From JBNKFV01 sp050289485 (GTDB lineage Bacteria > Pseudomonadota > Gammaproteobacteria > Pseudomonadales > Cellvibrionaceae), in NCBI GenBank assembly GCA_050289485.1, contig JBNKFV010000029.1, positions 1 through 64,000 on the forward strand: a stretch of 64,000 nucleotides of DNA, in the 5' to 3' direction. Positions within the stretch are counted from its first letter, which is position 1. Each line of letters begins with the position of its first letter. Shown in pieces: positions 34,832 to 42,165 of this stretch. Made by a program: the position numbers and the translations under genes. The notes under the pieces were generated by a model, which saw only the letters and a program-made list of their open reading frames with translations, ran no database searches and was not told the origin of the DNA.

Positions 34832-35518
34832 CTATTCGTCGTCAGAATCATTGAATAAATGAAAAAGCGCATCTTTTTCATTTTGGTTTACGCTGGAGGT
34901 ATCGTCTTTGCGGTGGGTTTTGGCATGGCAGACCTGGTTGCGCCCTTTATGTTTTGCTCGGTATAGCTGTTCATCGGCACGCTTGATCAGCGACTGAGCA
35001 GTGTCTTGAAACGGCTGTTGAAACACTGCTACCCCAATACTGGCCGTTACGGTTAAAGTCTTACCACTCTGGGTTATTACTGGTGTTTCCTTCAGCGTTG
35101 TGCGAATACGCTCGGCAACTGTGAGACTGGTGAGTAAACTGGTGCCCGGCAAAATAATGGCAAACTCTTCACCCCCGTAACGGCAGGCGATATCGAGGCG
35201 GCGTATAGAAGCACGCAAAATATCGGCAGTATGCTGTAATACTTCGTTGCCGATGTCGTGCCCGTAGGTGTCGTTCACCGATTTGAAGTGGTCAAGATCG
35301 AGAAGAATAAGCGCCGTAGACTGGCCAGTACGCTGCGAACGTTCCAGCTCCTGCTCCAGCGCCTCGGTAAAGTAATGGAAGTTATGCAGATTGGTGAGTG
35401 CATCTGTACCCACTTGCACTTTGAGCGCATCAACCTGGTTACGTAATGCGATTACTTTTGGTGGCCAGGGGCAGCGTTCACCTGCTGGACACTCTGATTC
35501 ATTGCCGGGTTGATCCAC
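34832..35518 (-). CDS. Diguanylate cyclase (GGDEF protein)
   Basis: 228 residues. A short N-terminus (ESECPAGERCPWPP) and a coiled coil precede a GGDEF domain with DALTNLHNFHYF, LDHFKSVNDTYGHDIGNEVL and the active motif GGEEF. RRLD five residues before GGEEF is an intact RxxD product-inhibition site, so it should make c-di-GMP from two GTP with feedback control. There is no membrane segment, hence it is cytoplasmic. It is one of two cyclases near the riboswitch-controlled genes. Confidence 0.93.
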   Translation of the reverse strand: MDQPGNESECPAGERCPWPPKVIALRNQVDALKVQVGTDALTNLHNFHYFTEALEQELERSQRTGQSTALILLDLDHFKSVNDTYGHDIGNEVLQHTADILRASIRRLDIACRYGGEEFAIILPGTSLLTSLTVAERIRTTLKETPVITQSGKTLTVTASIGVAVFQQPFQDTAQSLIKRADEQLYRAKHKGRNQVCHAKTHRKDDTSSVNQNEKDALFHLFNDSDDE

Positions 35519-35711
35519 TGAAATACGCCGTTGTTTGTTTGAACAGGCCCTAAATTGGCATGTAAAGTATTATGCTGGCAGGGTTAAGATTAATTAACCG
35601 TAGCCGCTATAGCAACTATCACGCAACGAAAGTTGGCCTTAGGGCTTGGGTTACAGAGTTATTTATCGACCATTTTCGTTAGATATTTAGTGCAACACGA
35701 GGAATCTGCTT

Positions 35712-36242
35712 GTGCCCTCTGTTCTTCGCCCCTCCATTATCGATGTTGAGGCCTCAGGGTTTGGCGTTCACAGTTATCCCATTGAAATAGGGGTGGTTAC
35801 TGCGGCTGGAAAACGCTACTCGGCATTGATAAAGCCCATAAAGCGCTGGACTTACTGGTGCGATCAAGCTGAGGAGGTCCATGGTATTGGCCGTGATCTG
35901 TTGATGGCGCATGGGCGGCCCATTCAACAAGTGGCGCATGAGCTCAATACACTGCTGGGCCGGCAAACGGCGTATTCCGATGGCTGGGTGGTTGATGCAC
36001 CGTGGATTGATCAACTGTTCTATGAAGCGCGGGTTAGGCGAAGTTTCTATGTAAGCCCGCTGGAAGCTGTGCTATCGGAGGAGCAAATGGCAATATGGCA
36101 TACCACCAAAGAGGCGTATCTGCACGACAGCGACTTGTCGCGTCACCGGGCCAGTCTCGATGCTTTGGTGATACAGGAAACCTATGTTAGAACACAGAGG
36201 GTGTTACAGAACTGTCACCCAAAACAGGCTGCTAAAGAATAA
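35712..36242 (+). CDS. DnaQ-like 3'-5' exonuclease family protein
   Basis: 176 residues; GTG start with GAGGA upstream. DEDDh features: IIDVEASGFG near residue 9 (D-x-E), EIGVV, HGIG, then D in SDGWVVDAPWIDQLFYEA and a late H-R-A-S-L-D-A (H-x4-D-like). Length and simple architecture match the solitary exonuclease-fold proteins rather than the DNA polymerase III epsilon chain. The substrate is unknown. It ends just before a strong bidirectional terminator. Confidence 0.75.
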   Translation: MPSVLRPSIIDVEASGFGVHSYPIEIGVVTAAGKRYSALIKPIKRWTYWCDQAEEVHGIGRDLLMAHGRPIQQVAHELNTLLGRQTAYSDGWVVDAPWIDQLFYEARVRRSFYVSPLEAVLSEEQMAIWHTTKEAYLHDSDLSRHRASLDALVIQETYVRTQRVLQNCHPKQAAKE

Positions 36243-36255
36243 GCACGCAGAGACG

Positions 36256-36292
36256 AAAAAAGGGGGTTGATACAATATCAACCCCCTTTTTT
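36256..36292. terminator. Bidirectional rho-independent terminator
   Basis: AAAAAAGGGGGTTGAT pairs perfectly with ATCAACCCCCTTTTTT around ACAAT. It serves the exonuclease gene on the plus strand. The next 240 nt (36293-36530) hold nothing recognisable. Confidence 0.95.
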
Positions 36293-36530
36293 GAAAGGTT
36301 TTACCTAAGACGAAAATAACCTCCGTATCGACGTCTGTCCATAGACGAAATCCCTGTAGTGTCCTAAGTAGCCCTTTAAAGAGGGCGCCTCCCTTGACAA
36401 TCCTTGCCGGTAGTGACTCCCTGTCAACATCCTTGTGGTACGTATTATTGGTTCTATTGCGGGGTAATCCTAGTGGGGCTTTTCCACGTGTTCTGTGAGA
36501 TATGGCTTACGCGGTTGAGATTGCACGTAT

Positions 36531-37469
36531 TCACTGAGTTCGTTTTGTTTGTTTCTGAATGTCAAGATCACTCATCAAGCGATTGCGGCCGCTCTCTTTG
36601 GCCAAATACAGAAACCTATCCGCACGCTGAAGGGTTTCTTCTATATTGTTGTCTTCGGGCAGGGCGGCGGTTAGCCCAAGGCTTAGGGTAAGGTGTATGG
36701 GTTTGCCATCGTGGCCCATAAAGGGGGTGTTGGCCACGGTATGGCGCAATCGTTCGGCGAATACCATGCCGCCTTCTACTGCTGTATCACTGCAGCACAA
36801 CACAAACTCTTCGCCGCCAAAACGCGCAAAAATATCAGATTCACGTTTGTATTCCTGGCAGAGGTTACTGATTTCAGTCAGCACTTTGTCGCCAGACGCA
36901 TGGCCATATTGGTCATTAATACGTTTAAAGTGGTCAATATCAATCATCAGCAGGCACATTGGCCTGTCGTAGCGTTTGCTGCGCGCAAATTCGGCGTTGG
37001 CCAACTCAAAAAAATGCCTTCGGTTAAAGGCACCGGTAAGAGGGTCCTGTGCGGCCAGTGTTTTGAGCTGCTGATTAGTATCTTCCAGTTTTAGCTGCGA
37101 TTCACGTAGCCGCAGGGCAGAGCGCACACGGGCTGCCAATATGGGATAAACAAAGGGTTTGGATACGTAGTCGTGTGCACCAAGATCCAGCGCCTCAACA
37201 ATATCTTTCGTATCCTCGTTGGCAGAAACCATGATCACGGGAATGTCAGTATAAGCGGGGTTAGCGCGAATTTGCTTGAGGGTTTGTATGCCGTTCATTA
37301 TCGGCATAAACAGGTCTAACAGCACCAGGTCGGGTTGATGCTGCTCAATGGCCTTAAGGCATTGCTCACCGTTTTGTGCTGTATATACTTCGTAGCCTTC
37401 ATCTTCCAGCTCAAAACTCAGTAGCTGCAGGTTATCTGCGATGTCGTCGACAATGAGTATTTTGGCCAT
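36531..37469 (-). CDS. Response regulator diguanylate cyclase (REC-GGDEF)
   Basis: 312 residues. The receiver (about 1-120) has ILIVDDIADN, phospho-Asp in LVLLDLFMPIMNG (near residue 52) and YVSKPF. The GGDEF domain (about 145-300) has DPLTGAFNRRHF, IDIDHFKRINDQYGHASGDKVL and GGEEF, with the I-site RESD five residues earlier. It is a PleD/WspR-like output that makes c-di-GMP when phosphorylated. No kinase gene adjoins it; the hybrid kinase at 24954 is a possible but unproven partner. Confidence 0.95.
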   Translation of the reverse strand: MAKILIVDDIADNLQLLSFELEDEGYEVYTAQNGEQCLKAIEQHQPDLVLLDLFMPIMNGIQTLKQIRANPAYTDIPVIMVSANEDTKDIVEALDLGAHDYVSKPFVYPILAARVRSALRLRESQLKLEDTNQQLKTLAAQDPLTGAFNRRHFFELANAEFARSKRYDRPMCLLMIDIDHFKRINDQYGHASGDKVLTEISNLCQEYKRESDIFARFGGEEFVLCCSDTAVEGGMVFAERLRHTVANTPFMGHDGKPIHLTLSLGLTAALPEDNNIEETLQRADRFLYLAKESGRNRLMSDLDIQKQTKRTQ

Positions 37470-37547
37470 ACGGTAGTCACGTTGCCCCGTGGTCAGTTAA
37501 TAAAATGAGAGCCCTACCGTCACGCCTTGTTGGGATGATGGCGCCAT

Positions 37548-37964
37548 CTACCACCGGAATTTACCCCAGTTCTCCGGATTCGCCCAATTTTTAGGGTTAT
37601 TCCAAGTACGCTTAAAATTATAGCTGGCTAAATTGTATTGGTAACTGTGCAATTTTTCGTGTTGTAACAGGGTGTTGTCGCGCTGAAACCCCAAACCGAT
37701 CAGCTCGTTCGAGTGCCAGCAATCATCGGCTACCAACAACCATATTTGCGGAGACAGCAAATTACGAATGTATCCCAGCAGCTCTGCGCCTTCTCGCTTG
37801 GTCATATGCTCAAGGCTGTCAACAACCACAGCAAGGTCAAAGGTTTGGTTCAGATGCCGGGTTTCTTCTGGGGTGCACTGAGTGAGGCCAGCAGGCGCGT
37901 CCGGTAAGTTTACGGGCTGGCTTGTGCACAGCAGCCAAGAACCGGGGTTGACGGCATCAATCAA
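37548..37964 (-). CDS. Methyltransferase-fold protein (DUF6231-like)
   Basis: 138 residues from TTG 37964. LAVVVDSLEHMTKREGAELLGYIRNLLSPQIWLLVADD resembles the middle of a Rossmann methyltransferase-like fold, and the C-terminus FKRTWNNPKNWANPENWGKFRW is unusual in its Asn/Trp repeats. The frame stays open for 16 codons upstream (SPSDKSLLCALSTL) to a candidate ATT start at 38012 with AAAAAGG ahead of it, which would give a more complete N-terminus. The SAM-binding glycine loop is not evident. Confidence 0.6.
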   Translation of the reverse strand: MIDAVNPGSWLLCTSQPVNLPDAPAGLTQCTPEETRHLNQTFDLAVVVDSLEHMTKREGAELLGYIRNLLSPQIWLLVADDCWHSNELIGLGFQRDNTLLQHEKLHSYQYNLASYNFKRTWNNPKNWANPENWGKFRW

Positions 37965-38012
37965 CGTACTGAGAGCGCAAAGCAGCGACTTGTCGGAAGG
38001 CGATGTATTAAT

Positions 38013-38492
38013 GGGATTACCTTTTTATAAACGGCTGTAAGTGTTTGTGAAGTCTAGCAAATACCGAGTAAATAGACAGGTGGTGTGTGCACTGCAACAA
38101 TGCTCACAAAAATGAGGCCAATAAGGTACGTTTGGTATTGGGTAAGAATAGACAGAAAACCGAACCGCGAGCAATAACGCCTCCCGTTATCAAAACCATA
38201 ATCAGCCTAAGCCTTGATGGCAGGGTGCTAGAATCATTTTTAGATAACCTGTTTTTTATACACATATTTTTAAGGTGCAAAAAACGTGCTCATTTCTACC
38301 AAAATGGCGCCTGAAGTTTGCTCAATTTTTCGATTAGTGCTAAAAAGTAATCCTTACCTTTCAATGGGTTACCCAAACCCTTGCCCGAAATAGTGCGCAA
38401 AGGGAACCAGAAAAACGCGCACGCTCGTTTTTCCAGAACGAAGGAAATAGAAAACAAAGAAAGCCACCGCTGGATACAACATTAGTTGGCGT
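38013..38492. other. Non-coding stretch before the IS4 remnant
   Basis: About 480 nt with no supportable gene; A/T-rich with many stops in all frames. It may be decayed insertion-sequence or cassette DNA. No terminal inverted repeats were recognised. Confidence 0.4.
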
Positions 38493-38807
38493 TTGCACAC
38501 AATCACCATGTTGACGCGACGGTTTCCGGACCGGCCTTGTACGGACGCGTTTTCAGACAAGGAGTGGACGATTCTTTGGCGAATAAAAAAGAAAGCATCC
38601 CCGCCGGCTACTCCGCCCGGTTTACGCGAAGTTACGCGTATGTTGGCCGAGCTTGGAGGCTTTTTAGCGCGTAAGGGCGATGGTGAGCCTGGCGTCAAAA
38701 CGATCTGGCAAGGGTATGATAAGCTGTTACATTATATTGAGGCTGCGGATATCTTGGGGTATAAAAATATGTATAAAACAGAGTGCGGGCGTTACATGTG
38801 CGAATGA
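38493..38807 (+). pseudogene. C-terminal remnant of an IS4-family transposase
   Basis: Residues RFPDRPCTDAFSDKEW, then PPGLREVTRMLAELGGFLAR followed by KGDGEPGVKTIWQGYDKL, match the C-terminal end of Tn5/IS4-type transposases (LGGFLGRKGDGEPGVKxxWRG). The DDE catalytic domain is missing. It overlaps the start of the next gene and marks the left border of the second cassette array. Confidence 0.85.
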
Positions 38808-39478
38808 AAATCATCTTACTTCCTGGGCTTGATGGTACGGGGGCGCTTTTCGATGCCTTAGTAAATAACTTACGAGAAGGCGTTGATACGGAGGTTTTGA
38901 CCTATGAAAAAATTGATAGTCTTACGTACACTGATCAGGCAGAGGAAATAGGTCATAGAATAAAAGATACGGATGTTGTCTTGGTCGGAGAATCCTATTC
39001 AGGACGAGTAGTCTACGAGCTGAACCAAATTTTGGGGGAAAGAGTGAAAGCAGTTGTATTTATAGCTAGTTTTATTTCGTGTCCGTCAAAGGTAGCTAAG
39101 CTTGCTGGTTACATTCCTATTGGGCTATTAAAGCCAAATTTTATTAACAAAAGCCTGTTAAATATATTCGGGTTTAATCGTCAAGCAACACCTACACTAA
39201 TTGATAGTGTGTTTTCCTCTATAAGTTCGGCTAATAAACAAAAATTAAAAGCTAGGCTGAAAAATATTTCAGGCCTTACTAAATCGCAAGTAAAGATATA
39301 TAGTCCAGTAACTTATATACGTCCAAACCGTGACCTACTAGTAGGTCGTGGCTCGGTAGAACATATTAAGTCTTTATGCGTTAATTTCAAAGAAGTTACG
39401 GTATCTGGCGGTCATTTTATAGCTCAATCGGAGCCAGAAGAATGTGCAAAGGTAATTTTAAATGCAGCAAGCATGTAA
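38804..39478 (+). CDS. Cassette gene: alpha/beta hydrolase
   Basis: 224 residues from ATG 38804 (MKIILLPGLDGTGALFDALV). The nucleophile elbow is GESYSG (Ser near residue 67), preceded by LVGE, and the catalytic His lies in VSGGHFIAQSEP at the C-terminus. An acid residue is plausible in RPNRDLLV. It is A/T-rich. The stop lies in attC site 6, so it is a cassette gene; a degenerate core-like GCGTTACAT lies just upstream at 38789-38797. The substrate is unknown. Confidence 0.8.
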   Translation: MKIILLPGLDGTGALFDALVNNLREGVDTEVLTYEKIDSLTYTDQAEEIGHRIKDTDVVLVGESYSGRVVYELNQILGERVKAVVFIASFISCPSKVAKLAGYIPIGLLKPNFINKSLLNIFGFNRQATPTLIDSVFSSISSANKQKLKARLKNISGLTKSQVKIYSPVTYIRPNRDLLVGRGSVEHIKSLCVNFKEVTVSGGHFIAQSEPEECAKVILNAASM

Positions 39479-39565
39479 CAAAACAATCAACCGGACTCCG
39501 CTAAGCGTGGTTCGCTTCGCTCACAATACCACGCTTAGCTACGCTCGGTTATTGTGGCGTTAAGT
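39473..39565 (+). other. attC site 6
   Basis: Left end ATGTAAC (39473-39479), right core GTTAAGT (39559-39565), 93 nt. Inner arms AACAATCAACCG and CGGTTATTGTGG pair with an offset, and the body holds the inverted pair CTAAGCGTGG/CCACGCTTAG. It closes the hydrolase cassette. Confidence 0.85.
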
Positions 39566-39583
39566 GTTTTCAGGGAGGAAACT

Positions 39584-40081
39584 GTGAGTAAGTATCAAAT
39601 TGCCCAGCTCAACATTGCCACACTAATGGCTCCAATCGATTCGCCTCAGCTTTCAGATTTCGTCGCGAATCTGGAGAGGATTAACGCGTTGGCTGAGGAC
39701 TCGCCTGGTTTCGTCTGGCGCTTGCAAACCGACGAAGGTGATGCCACCGGCATTGATTATTTTGGCTCCGATAAGATCGTGAATCTTTCTCTCTGGGATT
39801 CGGTCGAGGCTTTGCATAATTACGTTTATCGGTCTGCCCACGTCGAGATCATGCGTCGCAAGAAGGAGTGGTTCCACAAAATGGGAGAGGCATACATGGT
39901 TCTTTGGTGGGTGCCTGCCGGTCACATTCCCTCAGTCGAAGAAGCGGCGCAAAAGCTAATCATCCTGCGAGAGCACGGACCAACCGCCGAAGCTTTCACG
40001 TTCAAAAAAGCCTTCTCAGCTCCCAGTGAATTCGACGGTGTGCCAAACGATACTTTGGGTGGTGAATGTCCCGCCACTTAA
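39584..40081 (+). CDS. Cassette gene: DUF3291 protein
   Basis: 165 residues from GTG 39584 (SKYQIAQLNIATL), with AGGGAGGAA just upstream; a longer frame to 39554 would cross the attC core. Family markers: AQLNIATLMAPIDSPQLSDFVANLERINALAEDSPGFVWRL, LSLWDSVEALHNYVYRSAHVEIMRRKKEWF and MVLWWVPAGHIPSVEEA. This is DUF3291, a dimeric alpha/beta-barrel-like family related to monooxygenase folds, function unknown, and common on integron cassettes. The stop overlaps the left end of attC site 7. Confidence 0.88.
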   Translation: MSKYQIAQLNIATLMAPIDSPQLSDFVANLERINALAEDSPGFVWRLQTDEGDATGIDYFGSDKIVNLSLWDSVEALHNYVYRSAHVEIMRRKKEWFHKMGEAYMVLWWVPAGHIPSVEEAAQKLIILREHGPTAEAFTFKKAFSAPSEFDGVPNDTLGGECPAT

Positions 40082-40155
40082 CAAATCAATTAAGTTCGTT
40101 CCGGCCTACGGCCTCCACCGGACGGCCCTGTCGGGCCGCCGCTTATTTTCGGCGT
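40076..40155 (+). other. attC site 7, left part, split by the intron
   Basis: Left end ACTTAAC (40076-40082), hairpin-forming body (CGGCCTACGGCC; GGCCCTGTCGGGCC) and TTTTCGGCGT up to 40155. The missing TAGGC lies at 41599-41603 after the intron; joined, the two parts give a normal GGCGTTAGGC core. Confidence 0.85.
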
Positions 40156-41598
40156 GTGTGCCAGACATGGCATTTAACTAGAGAGGTGCAAGTCCTCTTA
40201 CCAGGTATTCGCAGAGCCGAAGGTTAGCCAAAGGGCAAGGTTATTGCCGCGAGGTAATGGCTGAACCGAATCAAACCTCCTTGTTAATGCAACGTATCGT
40301 AGAAAGGACAAACCTACAACGAGCATTAAAACAAGTTCAACGCAATAAAGGCGCCCCCGGTGTTGACGGTATGACGGTAAGCCAATTACCGAACTACCTA
40401 AAACAACACTGGCCGCAACTGCGCGAGCAACTGGTTACGGGACGATACAAACCGCAACCGGTGAAACGCGTAGAAATTCCTAAAGCCAACGGCAAAATGC
40501 GTAAACTCGGGATACCTGCTGTGGTAGATCGATTTATACAGCAAGCCATCGCACAAGTACTCAGCGGGCACTGGGAAACCGTATTCCACCCGAACAGCTT
40601 TGGGTTTCATCCCAACAAATCAGCACACCAAGCGATTCGAAGCGTGCAGCACTTTGCACGAGACGGGTATCGCATCGTGGTTGATCTGGATCTGGCGAGC
40701 TTCTTTGACGAAGTGAACCACGATCGTTTAATGGCGACGCTCAAACGCACACACCCGGAAAACGATGTTCTACGGTTAATCAACCGTTACCTGAAAGCGC
40801 CAGTGCAAATGCGCGATCAGAACGTAGCATCAACAAAAGGTGTCCCACAAGGTGGACCGCTATCCCCGTTGCTTGCCAATATTGTGCTTAACGAACTGGA
40901 CTGGGAATTAGAGCAGCGACAGCTACGATTCGCACGCTACGCCGATGACTGCCAAATACTGGTGGGTAGTTATCGCGCTGGCGAACGTATCATGGCAAGC
41001 CTGACGCGCTTTATCGAGAAAACACTGAAGCTCAAAGTGAACGACGAGAAAAGCGCGGTGGCGGCGGTACATAAGCGAAACTTTCTGGGTTTTACGCTGG
41101 CCCGCAAGGATAAGCGGATAAAAGTCAGCAAACAATCCCTCGCGAAATTGAAGGCAACGGTGCGTACTGTCACCCGCCGAACACGAGGCCATTCGTTTCA
41201 ACACATCCTTGACGAGTTAAAGAAAAGCCTGCTTGGTTGGAAAGCGTACTTTGACATCAGCGAAGTACTGAGCCCTCTGAAAGATATGGACAAATGGATT
41301 CGGCGTAAATTGCGGTGCTATCTATGGAAGCAGTGGGGAAGATCGGGCTATCGACGTTTAAGACGGTTAGGTGTTGATAGGCTGCTGGCCTGGAACACGG
41401 CTAAATCGGCCCACGGTCCTTGGCGTCTGAGCAAAAGCCCCGCGCTTTACTACGCGCTACCAAACAGATACTTTAGGAACTTGGGGCTGCCTGAATTGGC
41501 GACAAGGACAAATTGATGATTTGAACCGCCGTGGTACGTGACCCGTATGCCCGGTGATGTGGGAGGAGAGGTGTCGTGAGGTGCCTCCCTATCCCGAT
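40156..41598 (+). mobile_element. Group IIC-attC intron with compact ribozyme
   Basis: The 5' end GTGTGCCAGAC matches the GTGYG intron start, and GAGGTGCAAGTCCTC resembles the early domain I. The 3' end has GAACCGCCGTGG (CGC-triad domain V type), a GGGAGG/CCTCCC domain VI stem and CCCGAT before the exon TAGGC. Removing 40156-41598 restores the attC core exactly. The element is only 1443 nt: about 100 nt precede the RT gene and about 80 follow, so most of domains I to III appear absent. It probably cannot self-splice as it stands. Confidence 0.85.
40257..41516 (+). CDS. ltrA: Group II intron reverse transcriptase/maturase
   Basis: 419 residues, full length for the class C intron protein. RT motifs in order: NKGAPGVDGMTV, RKLGIPAVVDRFIQQAI, GFHPNKSAHQAI, VVDLDLASFFDEVNHDRL, KGVPQGGPLSPLLANI, and the catalytic RYADDCQIL, then LKVNDEKSAV and FLGFTL. 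The C-terminal maturase X domain is RRKLRCYLWKQWGR, and there is no HNH endonuclease, as usual in IIC introns, which invade DNA hairpins or attC sites. Intact, so it could still act in trans. The start at 40257 lies unusually near the intron 5' end. Confidence 0.95.
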   Translation: MAEPNQTSLLMQRIVERTNLQRALKQVQRNKGAPGVDGMTVSQLPNYLKQHWPQLREQLVTGRYKPQPVKRVEIPKANGKMRKLGIPAVVDRFIQQAIAQVLSGHWETVFHPNSFGFHPNKSAHQAIRSVQHFARDGYRIVVDLDLASFFDEVNHDRLMATLKRTHPENDVLRLINRYLKAPVQMRDQNVASTKGVPQGGPLSPLLANIVLNELDWELEQRQLRFARYADDCQILVGSYRAGERIMASLTRFIEKTLKLKVNDEKSAVAAVHKRNFLGFTLARKDKRIKVSKQSLAKLKATVRTVTRRTRGHSFQHILDELKKSLLGWKAYFDISEVLSPLKDMDKWIRRKLRCYLWKQWGRSGYRRLRRLGVDRLLAWNTAKSAHGPWRLSKSPALYYALPNRYFRNLGLPELATRTN

Positions 41599-41622
41599 TA
41601 GGCAGACAAAAGGAGAATCAGG

Positions 41623-42024
41623 ATGGCTTTGCCAATCACTTCATTACTAACGGGCATCTTTATGTTACTTATGGTGCCTTTGAGTCTTCAAATCTCGATA
41701 AGCCGCGCAGAGATCGGCGGTATGTCTGGTGGTCTCACATTTGGCGATGGTGGGGATGAATCTCTGCGCCGCAAGATCAGGGCACATGGCAATTTCATCG
41801 AGTACGCTCCCGCGGCACTTATTGCACTCGGTCTCGTTGAATACGGCGGAGGAGAGAAAACTCTCGTGATCGGTTTTGCTGGTGCTTTCCTTATCAGTAG
41901 GCTGATGCATGCAGGTGGAATGCTCTACACCTCCACACCGCTCCTTCGTGGTATAGGCATGCTCATACAGCACGTCGCTTTTATTATCGCTGGCGGTTGG
42001 CTTGTACAGCAAGTGGCTGCGTAA
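41623..42024 (+). CDS. Cassette gene: MAPEG-family membrane protein
   Basis: 133 residues with four hydrophobic segments. MAPEG features: ITSLLTGIFMLLMVPLSLQISISRAEIG, LRRKIRAHGNFIEYAPAALIALGLVE (the RAHGNFxEYAP core that binds glutathione) and LISRLMHAGGML. MAPEG proteins include membrane glutathione transferases. AGGAGAATCAGG lies just before the ATG, 20 nt after the rejoined attC core. It ends in attC site 8. The cassette form is widespread, so acquisition is likely. Confidence 0.9.
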   Translation: MALPITSLLTGIFMLLMVPLSLQISISRAEIGGMSGGLTFGDGGDESLRRKIRAHGNFIEYAPAALIALGLVEYGGGEKTLVIGFAGAFLISRLMHAGGMLYTSTPLLRGIGMLIQHVAFIIAGGWLVQQVAA

Positions 42025-42104
42025 CAAAGCCAAGCACAATTCATGTTAAAAACACGCATGGGCTGGGCCTCGCTGACGCTCGGCATGTGTTGGCTGTGTT
42101 AGGC
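42019..42104 (+). other. attC site 8, last of the second array
   Basis: GCGTAAC (42019-42025) to GTTAGGC (42098-42104), 86 nt. AAAGCCAAGCACA and TGTGTTGGCTGTG form the arms and CGCATGGGC/CGGCATGTG the middle. It is followed by a terminator and then by chromosomal genes on the minus strand. Confidence 0.85.
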
Positions 42105-42118
42105 TTTACCGATGTTTG

Positions 42119-42149
42119 AAAAACCATACCACTTGTGTGGTATGGTTTT
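42119..42149. terminator. Bidirectional terminator between cassette array and sugar locus
   Basis: AAAACCATACCAC-TTGT-GTGGTATGGTTTT, 13 perfect pairs ending in T runs on both strands. It closes the minus-strand esterase gene and the plus-strand cassette array. Confidence 0.9.
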
Positions 42150-42165
42150 CGATGAGGCGGTTGAT

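Noticed and set aside
36293..36530. Possible small RNA in the gap before the REC-GGDEF gene
   Set aside because: No promoter-plus-terminator pair or stable fold is evident; the only strong hairpin belongs to the exonuclease terminator.
38369..38698. Minus-strand frame over the IS4 remnant
   Set aside because: It overlaps the recognisable transposase tail on the plus strand and shows no family features.
38789..38797. Possible attC core (GCGTTACAT) before the hydrolase cassette
   Set aside because: It violates GTTRRRY and has no paired arms upstream; it is mentioned only as a degenerate relic.
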